NCBI RefSeq assembly: GCF_000829445.1
Contig: NZ_JXRQ01000015.1
Coordinates: forward strand, 408,127-472,126
Length of the DNA: 64,000 bases
Reading direction: 5' to 3'
Origin: Jeotgalibacillus alimentarius
GTDB taxonomy: Bacteria > Bacillota > Bacilli > Bacillales > Jeotgalibacillaceae
Shown: positions 7,010 to 15,460 of the stretch, piece by piece
Position numbering within the stretch: the first letter of the stretch is position 1
Layout of the letters: each line of letters opens with the position of its first letter
Notes under the pieces: generated by a model
Told to the model about the DNA's origin: nothing
What the model saw: only the letters and a program-made list of their open reading frames with translations
The model's database searches: none
Position numbers and translations under genes: made by a program

Positions 7010-7993
7010 ATGAAGAAAAAGTTTTTTGTTTTTTTAACGGCGGTAGTACTTCTGAGCGTGATCAGTTATCAGGCGATCGCTATGAACCAGCCGAAAGAAC
7101 AATCCGCCCCTGAAAATGAAACACAGGATCTGAAACAGGAAATTGAAGAAGAAACAGCAAAGTTAACAAAAGCAGTCGCTCACAAAGGAGACGAGTTTGT
7201 TCTTCTTGACTCTTTAAAAAAACGTCAGGCAGAGCTTGAAGAACAGCTAAAGATTCAAGAAGAGGGAATTAAACCTGCGCGAATCCAGATTCCAAGTCTT
7301 GATATTGATACCGGGGTTATTCCGGTAGGGCTTTTGGATAATGGGGAAATGGAAGTGCCTGAATCGACGGAGGTAACCGGTTGGTACGATCGCGGCGTGC
7401 AGCCTGGCGCAGTCGGGAATTCAGTCATAGCCGGTCATGTGGACAGTAAAGAAGGTCCCGCGATTTTCTTTTATTTGAAAGACGTTGAAGTTGGCGAACA
7501 AATTATTGTAACAGATGAAAACGGCACTGAATTGACTTTTGAGGTAAAAAGAAAAGAAAGTTACGCAACAAATGAGTCACCAATTGCAGAAATCTTCGGC
7601 CCATCTGATAAAAGAAACCTGAACATCATCACGTGTACAGGAACGTTTGATCGTGAGCAGCACTTGTATCCGGACAGACTGGTTGTCTATACAGAACTTG
7701 TCTCTGAAGATGAACCGTCAGATCCGCTAAAAGTGACATCAGCTCCTGATAATGTAGCTTATGAAGCAGGCTCCGTCACATGGCATGCAGTACGTAATGA
7801 CACCGTAATCGGCTACCGCGTCTACAAAAAGTCTGAGCAGGATCCACGCTTTGTCCACGTAGCAAGTGTGTCAGCGCATGAACGGAAGAGCTACTATGAT
7901 CCAGATTCTGCCGCCGGTGACCAGTATTATGTCACGGCTGTTAATCTTAAAAAGAAGGAATCTGCACCATCTGAGAAGGTGACGGGGAATTGA
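7010..7993 (+). CDS. Class F-like sortase with a C-terminal fibronectin-III-like domain
   Basis: The 327-residue protein starts at the ATG at 7010 (GGAGG nine bases upstream) with a membrane anchor (MKKKFFVFLTAVVLLSVISY). A charged coiled-coil stretch covers residues 28-85. The sortase domain (about 90-240) shows GNSVIAGHVDS with the catalytic histidine, NIITCTGTFD with the catalytic cysteine, and RLVVYTEL with the arginine region. The spacing and the GHVDS/TCTGTFD wording fit the class F sortases rather than classes A-D. Residues 243-327 look like a fibronectin-III module (SAPDNVAYEAGSVTWHAV, then VIGYRVYKKS), which is an uncommon addition. It sits 73 bp after a gene whose product ends in MPNTG and is the obvious partner. 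Confidence 0.85.
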   Translation: MKKKFFVFLTAVVLLSVISYQAIAMNQPKEQSAPENETQDLKQEIEEETAKLTKAVAHKGDEFVLLDSLKKRQAELEEQLKIQEEGIKPARIQIPSLDIDTGVIPVGLLDNGEMEVPESTEVTGWYDRGVQPGAVGNSVIAGHVDSKEGPAIFFYLKDVEVGEQIIVTDENGTELTFEVKRKESYATNESPIAEIFGPSDKRNLNIITCTGTFDREQHLYPDRLVVYTELVSEDEPSDPLKVTSAPDNVAYEAGSVTWHAVRNDTVIGYRVYKKSEQDPRFVHVASVSAHERKSYYDPDSAAGDQYYVTAVNLKKKESAPSEKVTGN

Positions 7994-7999
7994 TTAGGC

Positions 8000-8032
8000 C
8001 GCAAAGCGCTGTTGGGTGCTTTGCGTTTTTTT
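8000..8032 (+). terminator. Terminator of the sortase gene
   Basis: CGCAAAGC and GCTTTGCG form a stem followed by seven T. Confidence 0.85.
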
Positions 8033-8075
8033 GGGGTAGAGGTGGCGCCGGCGGACGGGTACAAAGTCCCGAAGC

Positions 8076-8201
8076 GTCGAACATCAGCTGATAAGTGTCG
8101 AACAGTACAGTGTGAGTGTCGAACATCCAGGCTCAAACGCCGAACCCGCACCACTAAAGAGCGAACCCGACCCCGTGAACGTCGAACGCCGGTGAACCAC
8201 A
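8076..8201. repeat. Six-unit array with exact 21-bp period (core GTCGAAC)
   Basis: Units start at 8076, 8097, 8118, 8139, 8160 and 8181. Their first seven bases are GTCGAAC, GTCGAAC, GTCGAAC, GCCGAAC, AGCGAAC and GTCGAAC; the other 14 bases vary freely. The block is more GC-rich than its surroundings. Frames on both strands stay open and show a seven-residue periodicity, but neither has a ribosome site or codon use like the real genes, so I treat it as non-coding. Confidence 0.7.
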
Positions 8202-8231
8202 CCGGCCCGACACACAAACCACCGCCATCAG

Positions 8232-8804
8232 TCACCCCTTCTCCAAATAAGACAGCCCCTCATTCACAAAGCTGTTAATCAGCACAGCGAGTTTCTCTGG
8301 CGGCTGGTCCATGTCGTTTGAGATCCATTCTTTGATCACATGGATCGCGCCGCTGACGACGAATGTACTTAAGTAAGTCGACTCTGCCTGACGGACGCCG
8401 TTATCATTCATCAGGTTGTTCATCATATAACGGCGCGTGAGTTCCATCACTTTTTTCTCAAACGCAGTTGAACCATGATTGCTGAGCAATGCCCGGATCA
8501 CCGCATTATGTTCAATCATATATTCCAGAATTTTTTCAGTAATTTTAAGTGCTTCTTCATTCAGCTCAGTCCTATATCGCTGAAGGTAGCGATTCATATC
8601 CTCCACGATTTCATCTTCAATCTGACCGAGCAGATCAAAATGATCCTGATAATGTGTATAAAAGGTCGAACGGTTAATATCTGCCAGTTCACAAATTTCT
8701 TTTACGGTTACTGAAGAAATAGGCTTATGACTAAGCAGGCTGATCAGACTTTCCTTCAGCACCATGCGTGTGTATTTCTTCCGCTGATCCAGTTTTTCAC
8801 TCAT
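8232..8804 (-). CDS. TetR/AcrR family transcriptional regulator
   Basis: This 190-residue repressor has the TetR helix-turn-helix at residues 30-53 (ISSVTVKEICELADINRSTF, then YTHYQDHFDLL) and a helical C-terminal domain of the type found next to YhgE- and MMPL-type genes. AAGGAG precedes the ATG. It is divergent from the MMPL exporter gene. The shared 220-bp spacer holds TCCAACA/TGTTGGA dyads that overlap the exporter promoter, so it most likely represses the exporter pair and possibly itself. The inducer is unknown. Confidence 0.85.
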   Translation of the reverse strand: MSEKLDQRKKYTRMVLKESLISLLSHKPISSVTVKEICELADINRSTFYTHYQDHFDLLGQIEDEIVEDMNRYLQRYRTELNEEALKITEKILEYMIEHNAVIRALLSNHGSTAFEKKVMELTRRYMMNNLMNDNGVRQAESTYLSTFVVSGAIHVIKEWISNDMDQPPEKLAVLINSFVNEGLSYLEKG

Positions 8805-8840
8805 ATCATCTAAACTCCTTATGTTAAATGTTTGTGAAAA

Positions 8841-8868
8841 TCCAACATATAATAGACGTCGTGTTGGA
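8841..8868. promoter_or_regulatory. TetR operator candidate 1 (TCCAACA...TGTTGGA)
   Basis: An inverted repeat has 7-bp arms TCCAACA (8841-8847) and TGTTGGA (8862-8868). It lies just upstream of the tetR start and of the exporter promoter. A third copy of TCCAACA occurs at 8904-8910. Confidence 0.55.
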
Positions 8869-8884
8869 TAACTGACAGAACGAA

Positions 8885-8925
8885 ACAGACTGTCTGTTGA
8901 ATATCCAACACTGTGTCAATATAAT
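8885..8925 (+). promoter_or_regulatory. Sigma-A promoter of the MMPL operon with embedded operator elements
   Basis: TTGAAT (8897-8902) and TATAAT (8920-8925) are separated by 17 bp. The spacer contains TCCAACA (8904-8910), and the 13-bp palindrome ACAGACTGTCTGT (8885-8897) abuts the -35. A bound TetR protein here would block polymerase. Confidence 0.7.
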
Positions 8926-9022
8926 ATTAGAGTGTATGAAAGTGCTATGCAAGAGAGGATGACGCTTTATCGACTGGACGTCACGGGTTATTAAACATAA
9001 GAAAAGTATCGTACTTACATTT

Positions 9023-11020
9023 ATGATCATAACGATTATTAGCGTTGCCGCGCAATTTGCGGTTTCAGTTAATTACAATATGGCAGATTACCTGCCGGAT
9101 GATGCGCCGTCCATCGAAGCGGTGGATGTGATGCAGGAAGAATTTGATGAGCCTGTACCAAACGCGAAGGTGATGGTTCAGGATGTCACAATTGCTGAAG
9201 CGCTTGATTATAAAGAACAGCTTGAAGCAATTGATGGTATCAGCAGCGTCACATGGCTAGATGATGTGATGGATCTGACGGTTCCGCTGGAGATGGCCGA
9301 TCAGGAGATGTTGTCATCTTATTACCAGGATGATGCAGCGCTCATATCGATTACGATTGAAGAAGAGCAGGAAGTTGCAGTAACGAATGAGATTTATGAC
9401 CTGATTGGCGATGAAAATGCTTTGACAGGTGAAGCGGTCACAACTGCTGTATCACAGCAAATGGCCGGAGATGAGTCCATGTATGCAGCCCTGCTGCTGG
9501 TTCCGATTATTATCATTATTTTAATTTTATCGACAAACTCATGGATTGAGCCGGTGTTCTTTTTAACGGCGATTGGCGTGTCGATTCTGATTAATCTGGG
9601 GACGAATATTTTCCTCGGAGAAGTGTCATTTATTACACAGTCCGTTGCACCGATTTTGCAGCTGGCGGTTTCGCTCGATTATGCGATCTTTTTACTTCAC
9701 AGCTTCTCAGATTACCGTAAAAAGGTCGATGATCCAACAACTGCAATGAAGCTTGCGATGAAGCGCTCTTTCCCGGCAATCATTGCCAGTGCTTCAACGA
9801 CATTCTTCGGTTTTATGGCACTGACATTTATGGAGTTTGGCATTGGTTCAGACCTTGGACTTAATCTTGTAAAAGGGATTCTGCTCAGCTTTATCAGTGT
9901 GATTGTCTTTTTACCTGCATTAACACTCATGTTTTATAAATGGATTGATAAGACAAAACATCGTCAGTTCATTCCTGATTTTAAAGGTGTCGGCAAGCGT
10001 GTGATTAAACTGAGAGTACCGAGTCTGATTCTTGTATTACTGTTGATTGTGCCGGCCTTTTTAGCACAGAGCAATACGACATTTATCTATGGAGCTGGTG
10101 AGCATCCTGAAAACACACGCGCAGGACAGGATGCGGTGGCAACTGAAGAAATTTTTGGCAAGGAAACGCCGATGGTTCTGCTGGTCCCTGCTGAAGACCG
10201 GGGAACCGAAGAAGAACTTGTGCGGGAGCTTGAAACACTAGACAACGTATCAAGCGTTATGTCCTATATAAACGTTGCAGGCGCGGCGATTCCGCCTGAA
10301 TATCTTGATGAAACAGTGACAGACCAATTCTACTCAGAGCATTATGCGAGAATCACCATTTTCGCTGAAACAGAGACAGAAGGGGAAGCAGCGTTCTCTC
10401 TGATTGAAGAAGTGAAGGAGACAGCTGACAGTTACTATGATGATGCTCATCTTCTTGGTGAGAGTGTCACGCTCTATGACATGAGAGAGATTGTACAAAA
10501 AGATAATACGTTTGTGAATGTGATGACTGTTGTAACAGTCGCCCTCGTATTACTGCTGACATTCCGTTCACTGTCAATTCCGGTCGTTTTACTTATTACA
10601 ATTCAGGCATCAGTCTGGATTAACCTGGCGATTCCGTACTTTACGGATGCACCGCTTGTCTATATCGGTTATCTGCTGATCAGTACGATTCAGCTCGCTG
10701 CAACAGTAGATTACGGGATATTATTCACGGAAAACTACTACAAGCTCAGACAGGAAATGTCTGCACTTGATGCCATTAAAAAGACGATAGATGAAAAGCT
10801 GTTTGCGATCTTTGTATCAGCTTCTATTCTTTCAAGTGTCGGATTTATCTTATGGATCACCTCAACAAACCCGGTTGTTTCTTCAATTGGCCTATTACTT
10901 GGGCGCGGGGCGCTGCTTGCTTTTATCATGGTGGTATTCGTACTGCCTGCGCTGCTTGTCATCTTTGATAAAGTCATTGAAAAAACAACGTGGAAAGCAA
11001 ATTTTTTTAAGGGGAAATGA
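9023..11020 (+). CDS. MMPL/RND-family membrane exporter
   Basis: From the first in-frame ATG this is a 665-residue protein with two halves, each holding an extracellular loop and a block of about five helices. Family marks include QLAVSLDYAIFLLHSF near residue 212 and QLAATVDYGILFTENYY near 558, the repeated D-Y pair of MMPL proteins. The ATG at 9023 falls inside the first membrane helix and has no ribosome site. Codons upstream in the same frame, back to 8963, encode RFIDWTSRVIKHKKSIVLTF, which is the expected N-terminus, but they contain no ATG, GTG or TTG before a TGA at 8960. The 5' end therefore needs checking. The stop overlaps the next gene (ATGA). Lipid or drug export is inferred from the family. 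Confidence 0.85.
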   Translation: MIITIISVAAQFAVSVNYNMADYLPDDAPSIEAVDVMQEEFDEPVPNAKVMVQDVTIAEALDYKEQLEAIDGISSVTWLDDVMDLTVPLEMADQEMLSSYYQDDAALISITIEEEQEVAVTNEIYDLIGDENALTGEAVTTAVSQQMAGDESMYAALLLVPIIIIILILSTNSWIEPVFFLTAIGVSILINLGTNIFLGEVSFITQSVAPILQLAVSLDYAIFLLHSFSDYRKKVDDPTTAMKLAMKRSFPAIIASASTTFFGFMALTFMEFGIGSDLGLNLVKGILLSFISVIVFLPALTLMFYKWIDKTKHRQFIPDFKGVGKRVIKLRVPSLILVLLLIVPAFLAQSNTTFIYGAGEHPENTRAGQDAVATEEIFGKETPMVLLVPAEDRGTEEELVRELETLDNVSSVMSYINVAGAAIPPEYLDETVTDQFYSEHYARITIFAETETEGEAAFSLIEEVKETADSYYDDAHLLGESVTLYDMREIVQKDNTFVNVMTVVTVALVLLLTFRSLSIPVVLLITIQASVWINLAIPYFTDAPLVYIGYLLISTIQLAATVDYGILFTENYYKLRQEMSALDAIKKTIDEKLFAIFVSASILSSVGFILWITSTNPVVSSIGLLLGRGALLAFIMVVFVLPALLVIFDKVIEKTTWKANFFKGK

Positions 11021-12840
11021 ATATGACATTTAAACGTACAAGTGCCGCCTCTGCAGCGATCCTGCTTGCTATGCCCACACTTCTGGTCTCAGCGGAAACG
11101 GACACTTCCACTGATACGCCGTCTGCTGAAGGTGAAGGCACGTTTGATCAGAAAACAGAAGTCGTCTATGCAACGCTTGATGCAGCCGGGGAGCAGGAAA
11201 ATCTTTATGTGGTAAATCAGTTCACAGTGAATGATTTTGGTGAAATGACTGATTTCGGTGACTACACAAGCGTGCAGAACCTGACTGACCTGACGCCGCT
11301 TGAACAGGACGGGGAACAGATCACATTTACTGCGCAGGAAGAAGAGTTTTACTATCAAGGCAATATGGACGATAGAGCACTGCCGTGGGATTTTGATATC
11401 AGTTATTCTTTAAACGGTGAAAACACTGATGTCAAATCACTGATTGGTGAAAATGGACAGCTTGAAATCCAGGTTGATACTTCGAGAAATACTGAAGGCG
11501 AAGAAAGATTCTTCAACAATTATATGGTTCAGATCACGATGACTTTTGATGCTGACCGTTTTAAAAATATTGAAGCGCCGGATGGAACCATCGCATCTGC
11601 CGGTAAAAACAGACAGGTGACATTCACCGTCATGCCTGAAAAAGAAGAAAGCTTTACTGTGAATGCAGATGTGACTGACCTTGAAATGGAAGCGATTGAA
11701 ATGGCAGCTGTCCCATCATCTGTTTCAATTGAAGCGCCAGATACAGGTGAAGTAAAAGAAGAAATGACGTCACTGTCTGATGCAACTGCTGAAGTAAACA
11801 ATGGTGTAGGCGCACTGCAGACAGGAATTGCTGAATTGAACAATGGAACTGCCAGTCTCTACGACGGCTCAGCACAGTTCCAAAATGGGCTCAGTCAACT
11901 CTCAGGTAACGCAGGCGGTCTGATCGAAGGTTCATCATCCATTCAGCAGGCGCTGAATCAGATGAGCGAATCTGTCGGTGCGGGAATCGGTGAAGTGGAT
12001 ACAAGCCAGTTCAGTGAGCTTCCTGGCGCTTTTAGACAGATTGCCGGAGGTCTTGAAGAAGTAGGGAATGGCCTTACAACATTAAGTACCAACTATGAAC
12101 AGGTTTACCACGCGCTTGATCAGGCGATCGCAGCAGTACCTGAACATCAGATCACAGAAGCTGAGATCGCAGCACTTTATGAAAGTGAAGCGGATGAAGC
12201 GACAGTTAATAAGCTTGTTGAAAGCTACAAGTCTTCACTTGCAGTGAAAGAAACCTACAGACAGACACAGGAAGCATTTGCTGCTGTGCCAGGTGCTCTT
12301 GGCTCAAGTACGGGAGCAATCAGCGAAATGAGCAGCACGCTTCATACAGTTGCGAATCAGCTTGAAAGCGGGCTCGCAGCAACCAATATGGATGAGTCAC
12401 TCGGGCAGCTGCAGCAGGGTCTGCGGACACTTGCGGCTAACTACAGCGAATTTCATGCCGGATTAACTGAGTATACTGGCGGAGTTGCATCTCTTGAAGG
12501 CTCATATGGTGAACTTCACAGCGGTATCGGCGGTCTGACAGGCGGCACAGCTGAACTTGAAAGTGGAGCAGGTGCGCTTTACGATGGCACATCTGAGCTT
12601 GCTTCAGCAACAAGCGAACTGCCTGACCAGCTGCAGGAAGAAATTGATGCCATGATCAGCGAATTTGATAAATCAGACTTTGAACCAGTGTCATTTGTCT
12701 CCGAACAAAATGATAAGGTAGAAGCTGTACAGTTTGTGATTAAAACGGATAGTCTGAAAAAAGATGATACAGAAGAAGCAGAGGGTGAAGCCGTTAAAGA
12801 GAAGAGCTTCTGGGACCGGCTGATAGAACTCTTTAAATAA
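11017..12840 (+). CDS. Secreted YhgE/Pip-type protein, exporter partner
   Basis: The 607-residue protein has a signal peptide (residues 1-27, ending LLVSAE) and an N-terminal beta-rich domain to about residue 240. A long alpha-helical region follows with the repeated L-x-x-G-x-x-x-L-Y-D-G pattern (GALQTGIAELNNGTASLYDG and similar) seen in YhgE/Pip proteins. It overlaps the MMPL gene by 4 bp. Unlike many YhgE proteins it lacks a C-terminal membrane block and ends in a charged tail (SFWDRLIELFK). The helical region probably spans the envelope alongside the exporter. A second ATG at 11023 is an alternative start. Confidence 0.75.
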   Translation: MNMTFKRTSAASAAILLAMPTLLVSAETDTSTDTPSAEGEGTFDQKTEVVYATLDAAGEQENLYVVNQFTVNDFGEMTDFGDYTSVQNLTDLTPLEQDGEQITFTAQEEEFYYQGNMDDRALPWDFDISYSLNGENTDVKSLIGENGQLEIQVDTSRNTEGEERFFNNYMVQITMTFDADRFKNIEAPDGTIASAGKNRQVTFTVMPEKEESFTVNADVTDLEMEAIEMAAVPSSVSIEAPDTGEVKEEMTSLSDATAEVNNGVGALQTGIAELNNGTASLYDGSAQFQNGLSQLSGNAGGLIEGSSSIQQALNQMSESVGAGIGEVDTSQFSELPGAFRQIAGGLEEVGNGLTTLSTNYEQVYHALDQAIAAVPEHQITEAEIAALYESEADEATVNKLVESYKSSLAVKETYRQTQEAFAAVPGALGSSTGAISEMSSTLHTVANQLESGLAATNMDESLGQLQQGLRTLAANYSEFHAGLTEYTGGVASLEGSYGELHSGIGGLTGGTAELESGAGALYDGTSELASATSELPDQLQEEIDAMISEFDKSDFEPVSFVSEQNDKVEAVQFVIKTDSLKKDDTEEAEGEAVKEKSFWDRLIELFK

Positions 12841-12850
12841 AATCCAATAA

Positions 12851-12890
12851 AAAAAGGTCTATCTGAGAAAATTCAGATAGGCTTTTTTTA
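12851..12890. terminator. Terminator between the exporter operon and ytvA
   Basis: CTATCTGA and TCAGATAG form a stem with A-rich and T-rich flanks, so it can work on both strands between convergent genes. Confidence 0.8.
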
Positions 12891-13673
12891 TTGTACATGC
12901 TTATTAATAAATTGCAGCGCAGCTTTTACATGACTGAAAGTGGTCAGGGATTTTATATCTGTCTGTAATGACGTCAATTTCTGTGCAAGTGACGGCTGGA
13001 TGCCGGTGAAAATGGCGTTCGTACCTGTAAGTGTGATTAGTTTTTGAAGATCGAACAGGTGGCTGACTGCAATTTCATTCATCTCCACCAGGCCGGATAG
13101 ATCAATGATCAGATAATGATCGTCAGTCTTCTGGAGATAATTCATGACATTATTGATCACCATCTCATAACGGTGCTCATTCAATTGTCCAATGATCGGC
13201 AAAACTGAGGCAGAATCATTAACCGGGACGATGGGTGTAGACATTTGTTCCATTTCCTCAAAGTATGTATCAAGCTGGTCTTTTTGCTTCATATTTTCAG
13301 TAATATCTTTCTGAACACCAACAAAATACACTTTATCATCTAAATATAATGGATCTATAAATAACTCATTCCAGAAAATTTCATTGTCTTTTGTATAATT
13401 TAAAATCTGCACATTCACTGATTCAGCCGCTCTTATGCTATCTCTCAACTGATTGACTGTTGCGGGATCTGTTTTTTTTCCCTGCAGAAAGCGGCAGTTA
13501 CGACCGAGCACTTCTTCTTCACAGTAACCTGTCATATCAAGAAATCCTTTATTCGTATAAATAATCGGGTTATCAGGAAGAGAGGAGTCCGTTATAATCA
13601 ATCCTGCTCTTGTATAATCAAGCGCTTTTTCTATAAATTTTGCGAGTTCTTTATTGTTTTCAGATAATATCAA
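12888..13673 (-). CDS. ytvA: YtvA, LOV-STAS blue-light photoreceptor of the general stress response
   Basis: At 261 residues it has exactly the length of B. subtilis YtvA. The N-terminal LOV domain carries GRNCRFLQGKKTDP (near residues 57-70), where the cysteine forms the FMN adduct, and FWNELFIDPLYLDDKVYFVG. A linker helix leads to a STAS domain (residues 145-258; YLIIDLSGLVEMNE). In Bacillus YtvA joins RsbR paralogues in the stressosome and activates sigma-B on blue light. The start is TTG at 13673 with AGGTG six bases upstream. It is one of three STAS-containing stress sensors in the window. Confidence 0.93.
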   Translation of the reverse strand: MILSENNKELAKFIEKALDYTRAGLIITDSSLPDNPIIYTNKGFLDMTGYCEEEVLGRNCRFLQGKKTDPATVNQLRDSIRAAESVNVQILNYTKDNEIFWNELFIDPLYLDDKVYFVGVQKDITENMKQKDQLDTYFEEMEQMSTPIVPVNDSASVLPIIGQLNEHRYEMVINNVMNYLQKTDDHYLIIDLSGLVEMNEIAVSHLFDLQKLITLTGTNAIFTGIQPSLAQKLTSLQTDIKSLTTFSHVKAALQFINKHVQ

Positions 13674-13860
13674 CTATGTCACCTGCTTTATTATTCTTAC
13701 TTTCTATCTTACCAAACCGACGGGAAATGAATAAGTAATATGATAATTTTTACCCATAATACTTTAACTCTAATCCTTCGTAAAAATATATAAATTTATC
13801 ATGTGTTCTAATTTTATTTATATTCACCCTCTTCAACCAGCGTTTTATGATTTACTTTTA

Positions 13861-13879
13861 GAACATTTGTTCGTATAAT
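13861..13879 (+). promoter_or_regulatory. LexA (SOS) box and -10 of the small gene at 13902
   Basis: GAACATTTGTTC (13861-13872) matches the Bacillus LexA box core GAAC-N4-GTTC, and TATAAT follows one base later at 13874-13879. A bound LexA would cover the promoter. Confidence 0.75.
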
Positions 13880-13901
13880 AAAAGTAAGAGGAGGAGTGGT
13901 C

Positions 13902-14123
13902 ATGAAAGAAAAATTATCCCTTTACCGGCAGAGCGGCCTTACTGTTAAAATGATCTATATGAAAAATGATGGTGTCTGTTCTGAGAGACGCGTGTTGATC
14001 AGAAAGCTCGGTGAAACTTCTTTTACAGCATACTGCCTGAAAAGAAAGGCTGTACGTACTTTTCACTATGACCGGATCTTATCAATTAAACCCATCATCA
14101 AAAGAGAAAAACTGATTATCTGA
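13902..14123 (+). CDS. Small basic protein, SOS-controlled, function unknown
   Basis: The protein has 73 residues starting at ATG 13902 behind GAGGAG. It is basic and predicted mostly beta (LTVKMIYMKNDGVCSERRVL, then TFHYDRILSIKPI). The end resembles the R-F-x-x-D-R-I strand of WYL and YolD-type domains, so a small SH3/Sm-like fold is possible; this is a weak resemblance. The LexA box in its promoter implies induction by DNA damage. It stands alone between ytvA and a membrane gene, both on the other strand. Confidence 0.7.
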   Translation: MKEKLSLYRQSGLTVKMIYMKNDGVCSERRVLIRKLGETSFTAYCLKRKAVRTFHYDRILSIKPIIKREKLII

Positions 14124-14132
14124 CCATATAAA

Positions 14133-14170
14133 AGAGTCCTCCCGGAAGCGAATGCTTCGAAAGGACTCTG
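14133..14170 (-). terminator. Terminator of the membrane-protein gene at 14180
   Basis: AGAGTCCT and AGGACTCT form a stem enclosing a second hairpin (GAAGC/GCTTC). On the minus strand TTTTATA follows. Confidence 0.7.
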
Positions 14171-14179
14171 ACATACATA

Positions 14180-15358
14180 TTATGATTCTCTCTTTTCCTC
14201 CATCCTTCTGATCTCCTCATACCGCTGGCGCTGCCTGTACCCGTACGTAGAAGATAACACGACCTCCTCATCCTCAAGTGCTGAACCAAGCGCGCCGATA
14301 ATTGTAGCAATACTTGTTGCTGTCCAGGCGATAAAAAAGTAATTTACGTATCCAACCTCCGGAGACACTTCTGACTGCAGCAGACCCATCGGAATAAATA
14401 ACACTACTGCACATGAAAATAATATAAACAGTAATACGTAATACAGACAGACTGCTACTAAAAGTGTGAGGAAGGTTGTGGCATTATAAAGTTTTCTGAG
14501 ATGAGATGCTTTTTCTGTCTCACGTCTTCTCTCCCACAGCTTGTGTGCAGAAATAACCCAGAATACCATCGCCAGAATTGACACAATGGAGAGTAAAAAC
14601 ATTCGCCAGACGCTGTATTCATGACTTAGCATCCAGAGTGTTGGAAACACTAACGCATAAGCGCCTGTTGTAAAGGCCAGCATGATGACTTTTTTAAAGG
14701 ACAAAAACATAACCCATGGTTTATTTGCGCGCACCATTCCAGTCAAAAGACGCAAAGCGCTGCCTGAATAAGAATTCACTTTAAATCTTACATCAATATT
14801 CTCAGTATTTTCAGGAGTTTCTCTTCTAATCCGTGAGATTTTATCAAAGCCTTCTCTTCCAACTAACCTTTTCGGATTTCTCGTTTTCAGGTTTTTATCT
14901 TCAGTCTGATCCTTTTTTTTCAGTTGCTGTTCAGCTTTTTGACGGCCTTCTTCAGAAGACGTGTAGAACATTTCATTTACCAGCTGCAGAATTGAATCCC
15001 TAACTCTGCGTGCGAGAGGAACAGCACCCAGGCCGGGAAGGCTGATTAATGCAATATCCGCTTCTTCATACGCTTCTGCAACAATTGCTTTTTTGTTGTG
15101 AAGCAGTGGCAGGTCTGTAATGGCTACAGTGAAATCCCATTTATTTTCGCCACTCTTTGTCAGAATCGCTTTCATGACTTCATCAGACTGATCAGTCCCT
15201 CCGGTCAGGGAATCAATTGAGCAGTCAATCCTCCATTTATGTTGATCATCAACATAATATTCGAGCAGTTCCGGAAGGTCAGCTTTCAGCGAATCAATTA
15301 ATTCCTTCGGGTATCCCGGTGCTGCGATTAAGCCTAATGTATAATCCGATCCGCTCAT
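14180..15358 (-). CDS. Membrane protein of unknown function with a cytoplasmic N-terminal domain
   Basis: The 392-residue protein begins with a soluble alpha/beta domain (DYTLGLIAAPGYPKELIDSL, WDFTVAITDLPL, ALISLPGLGAVPLARRV), then a charged linker (KKKDQTEDKNLKTRNPKRL). Four to five membrane segments follow between residues about 218 and 365, and the C-terminus is arginine-rich (YGYRQRQRYEEIRRMEEKRE). Homologues that I recall in Bacillales carry a misleading folate-enzyme name; I see no folate-binding fold. The conserved look of the N-terminal domain suggests ligand binding tied to a membrane function. It is monocistronic by its terminator. Confidence 0.65.
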   Translation of the reverse strand: MSGSDYTLGLIAAPGYPKELIDSLKADLPELLEYYVDDQHKWRIDCSIDSLTGGTDQSDEVMKAILTKSGENKWDFTVAITDLPLLHNKKAIVAEAYEEADIALISLPGLGAVPLARRVRDSILQLVNEMFYTSSEEGRQKAEQQLKKKDQTEDKNLKTRNPKRLVGREGFDKISRIRRETPENTENIDVRFKVNSYSGSALRLLTGMVRANKPWVMFLSFKKVIMLAFTTGAYALVFPTLWMLSHEYSVWRMFLLSIVSILAMVFWVISAHKLWERRRETEKASHLRKLYNATTFLTLLVAVCLYYVLLFILFSCAVVLFIPMGLLQSEVSPEVGYVNYFFIAWTATSIATIIGALGSALEDEEVVLSSTYGYRQRQRYEEIRRMEEKRES

Positions 15359-15460
15359 CTTCTCACCCCGCTATTTTATTGATGTCTTACTTCTTTATCC
15401 TAAAATACAGGATTTAAAAACTCTCATTTTCGATTAATTTTTATAATGTCATTTAAAGTG

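Noticed and set aside
8076..8201. CRISPR array
   Set aside because: The repeated part is only 7 bp and the spacers 14 bp; no cas genes are near and the units lack the length and identity of CRISPR repeats.
8012..8278. Arginine/threonine-rich frame of 88 codons over the 21-bp array
   Set aside because: It has no convincing ribosome site, overlaps a terminator, and its heptad pattern follows automatically from the 21-bp DNA period; a frame on the other strand is equally open.
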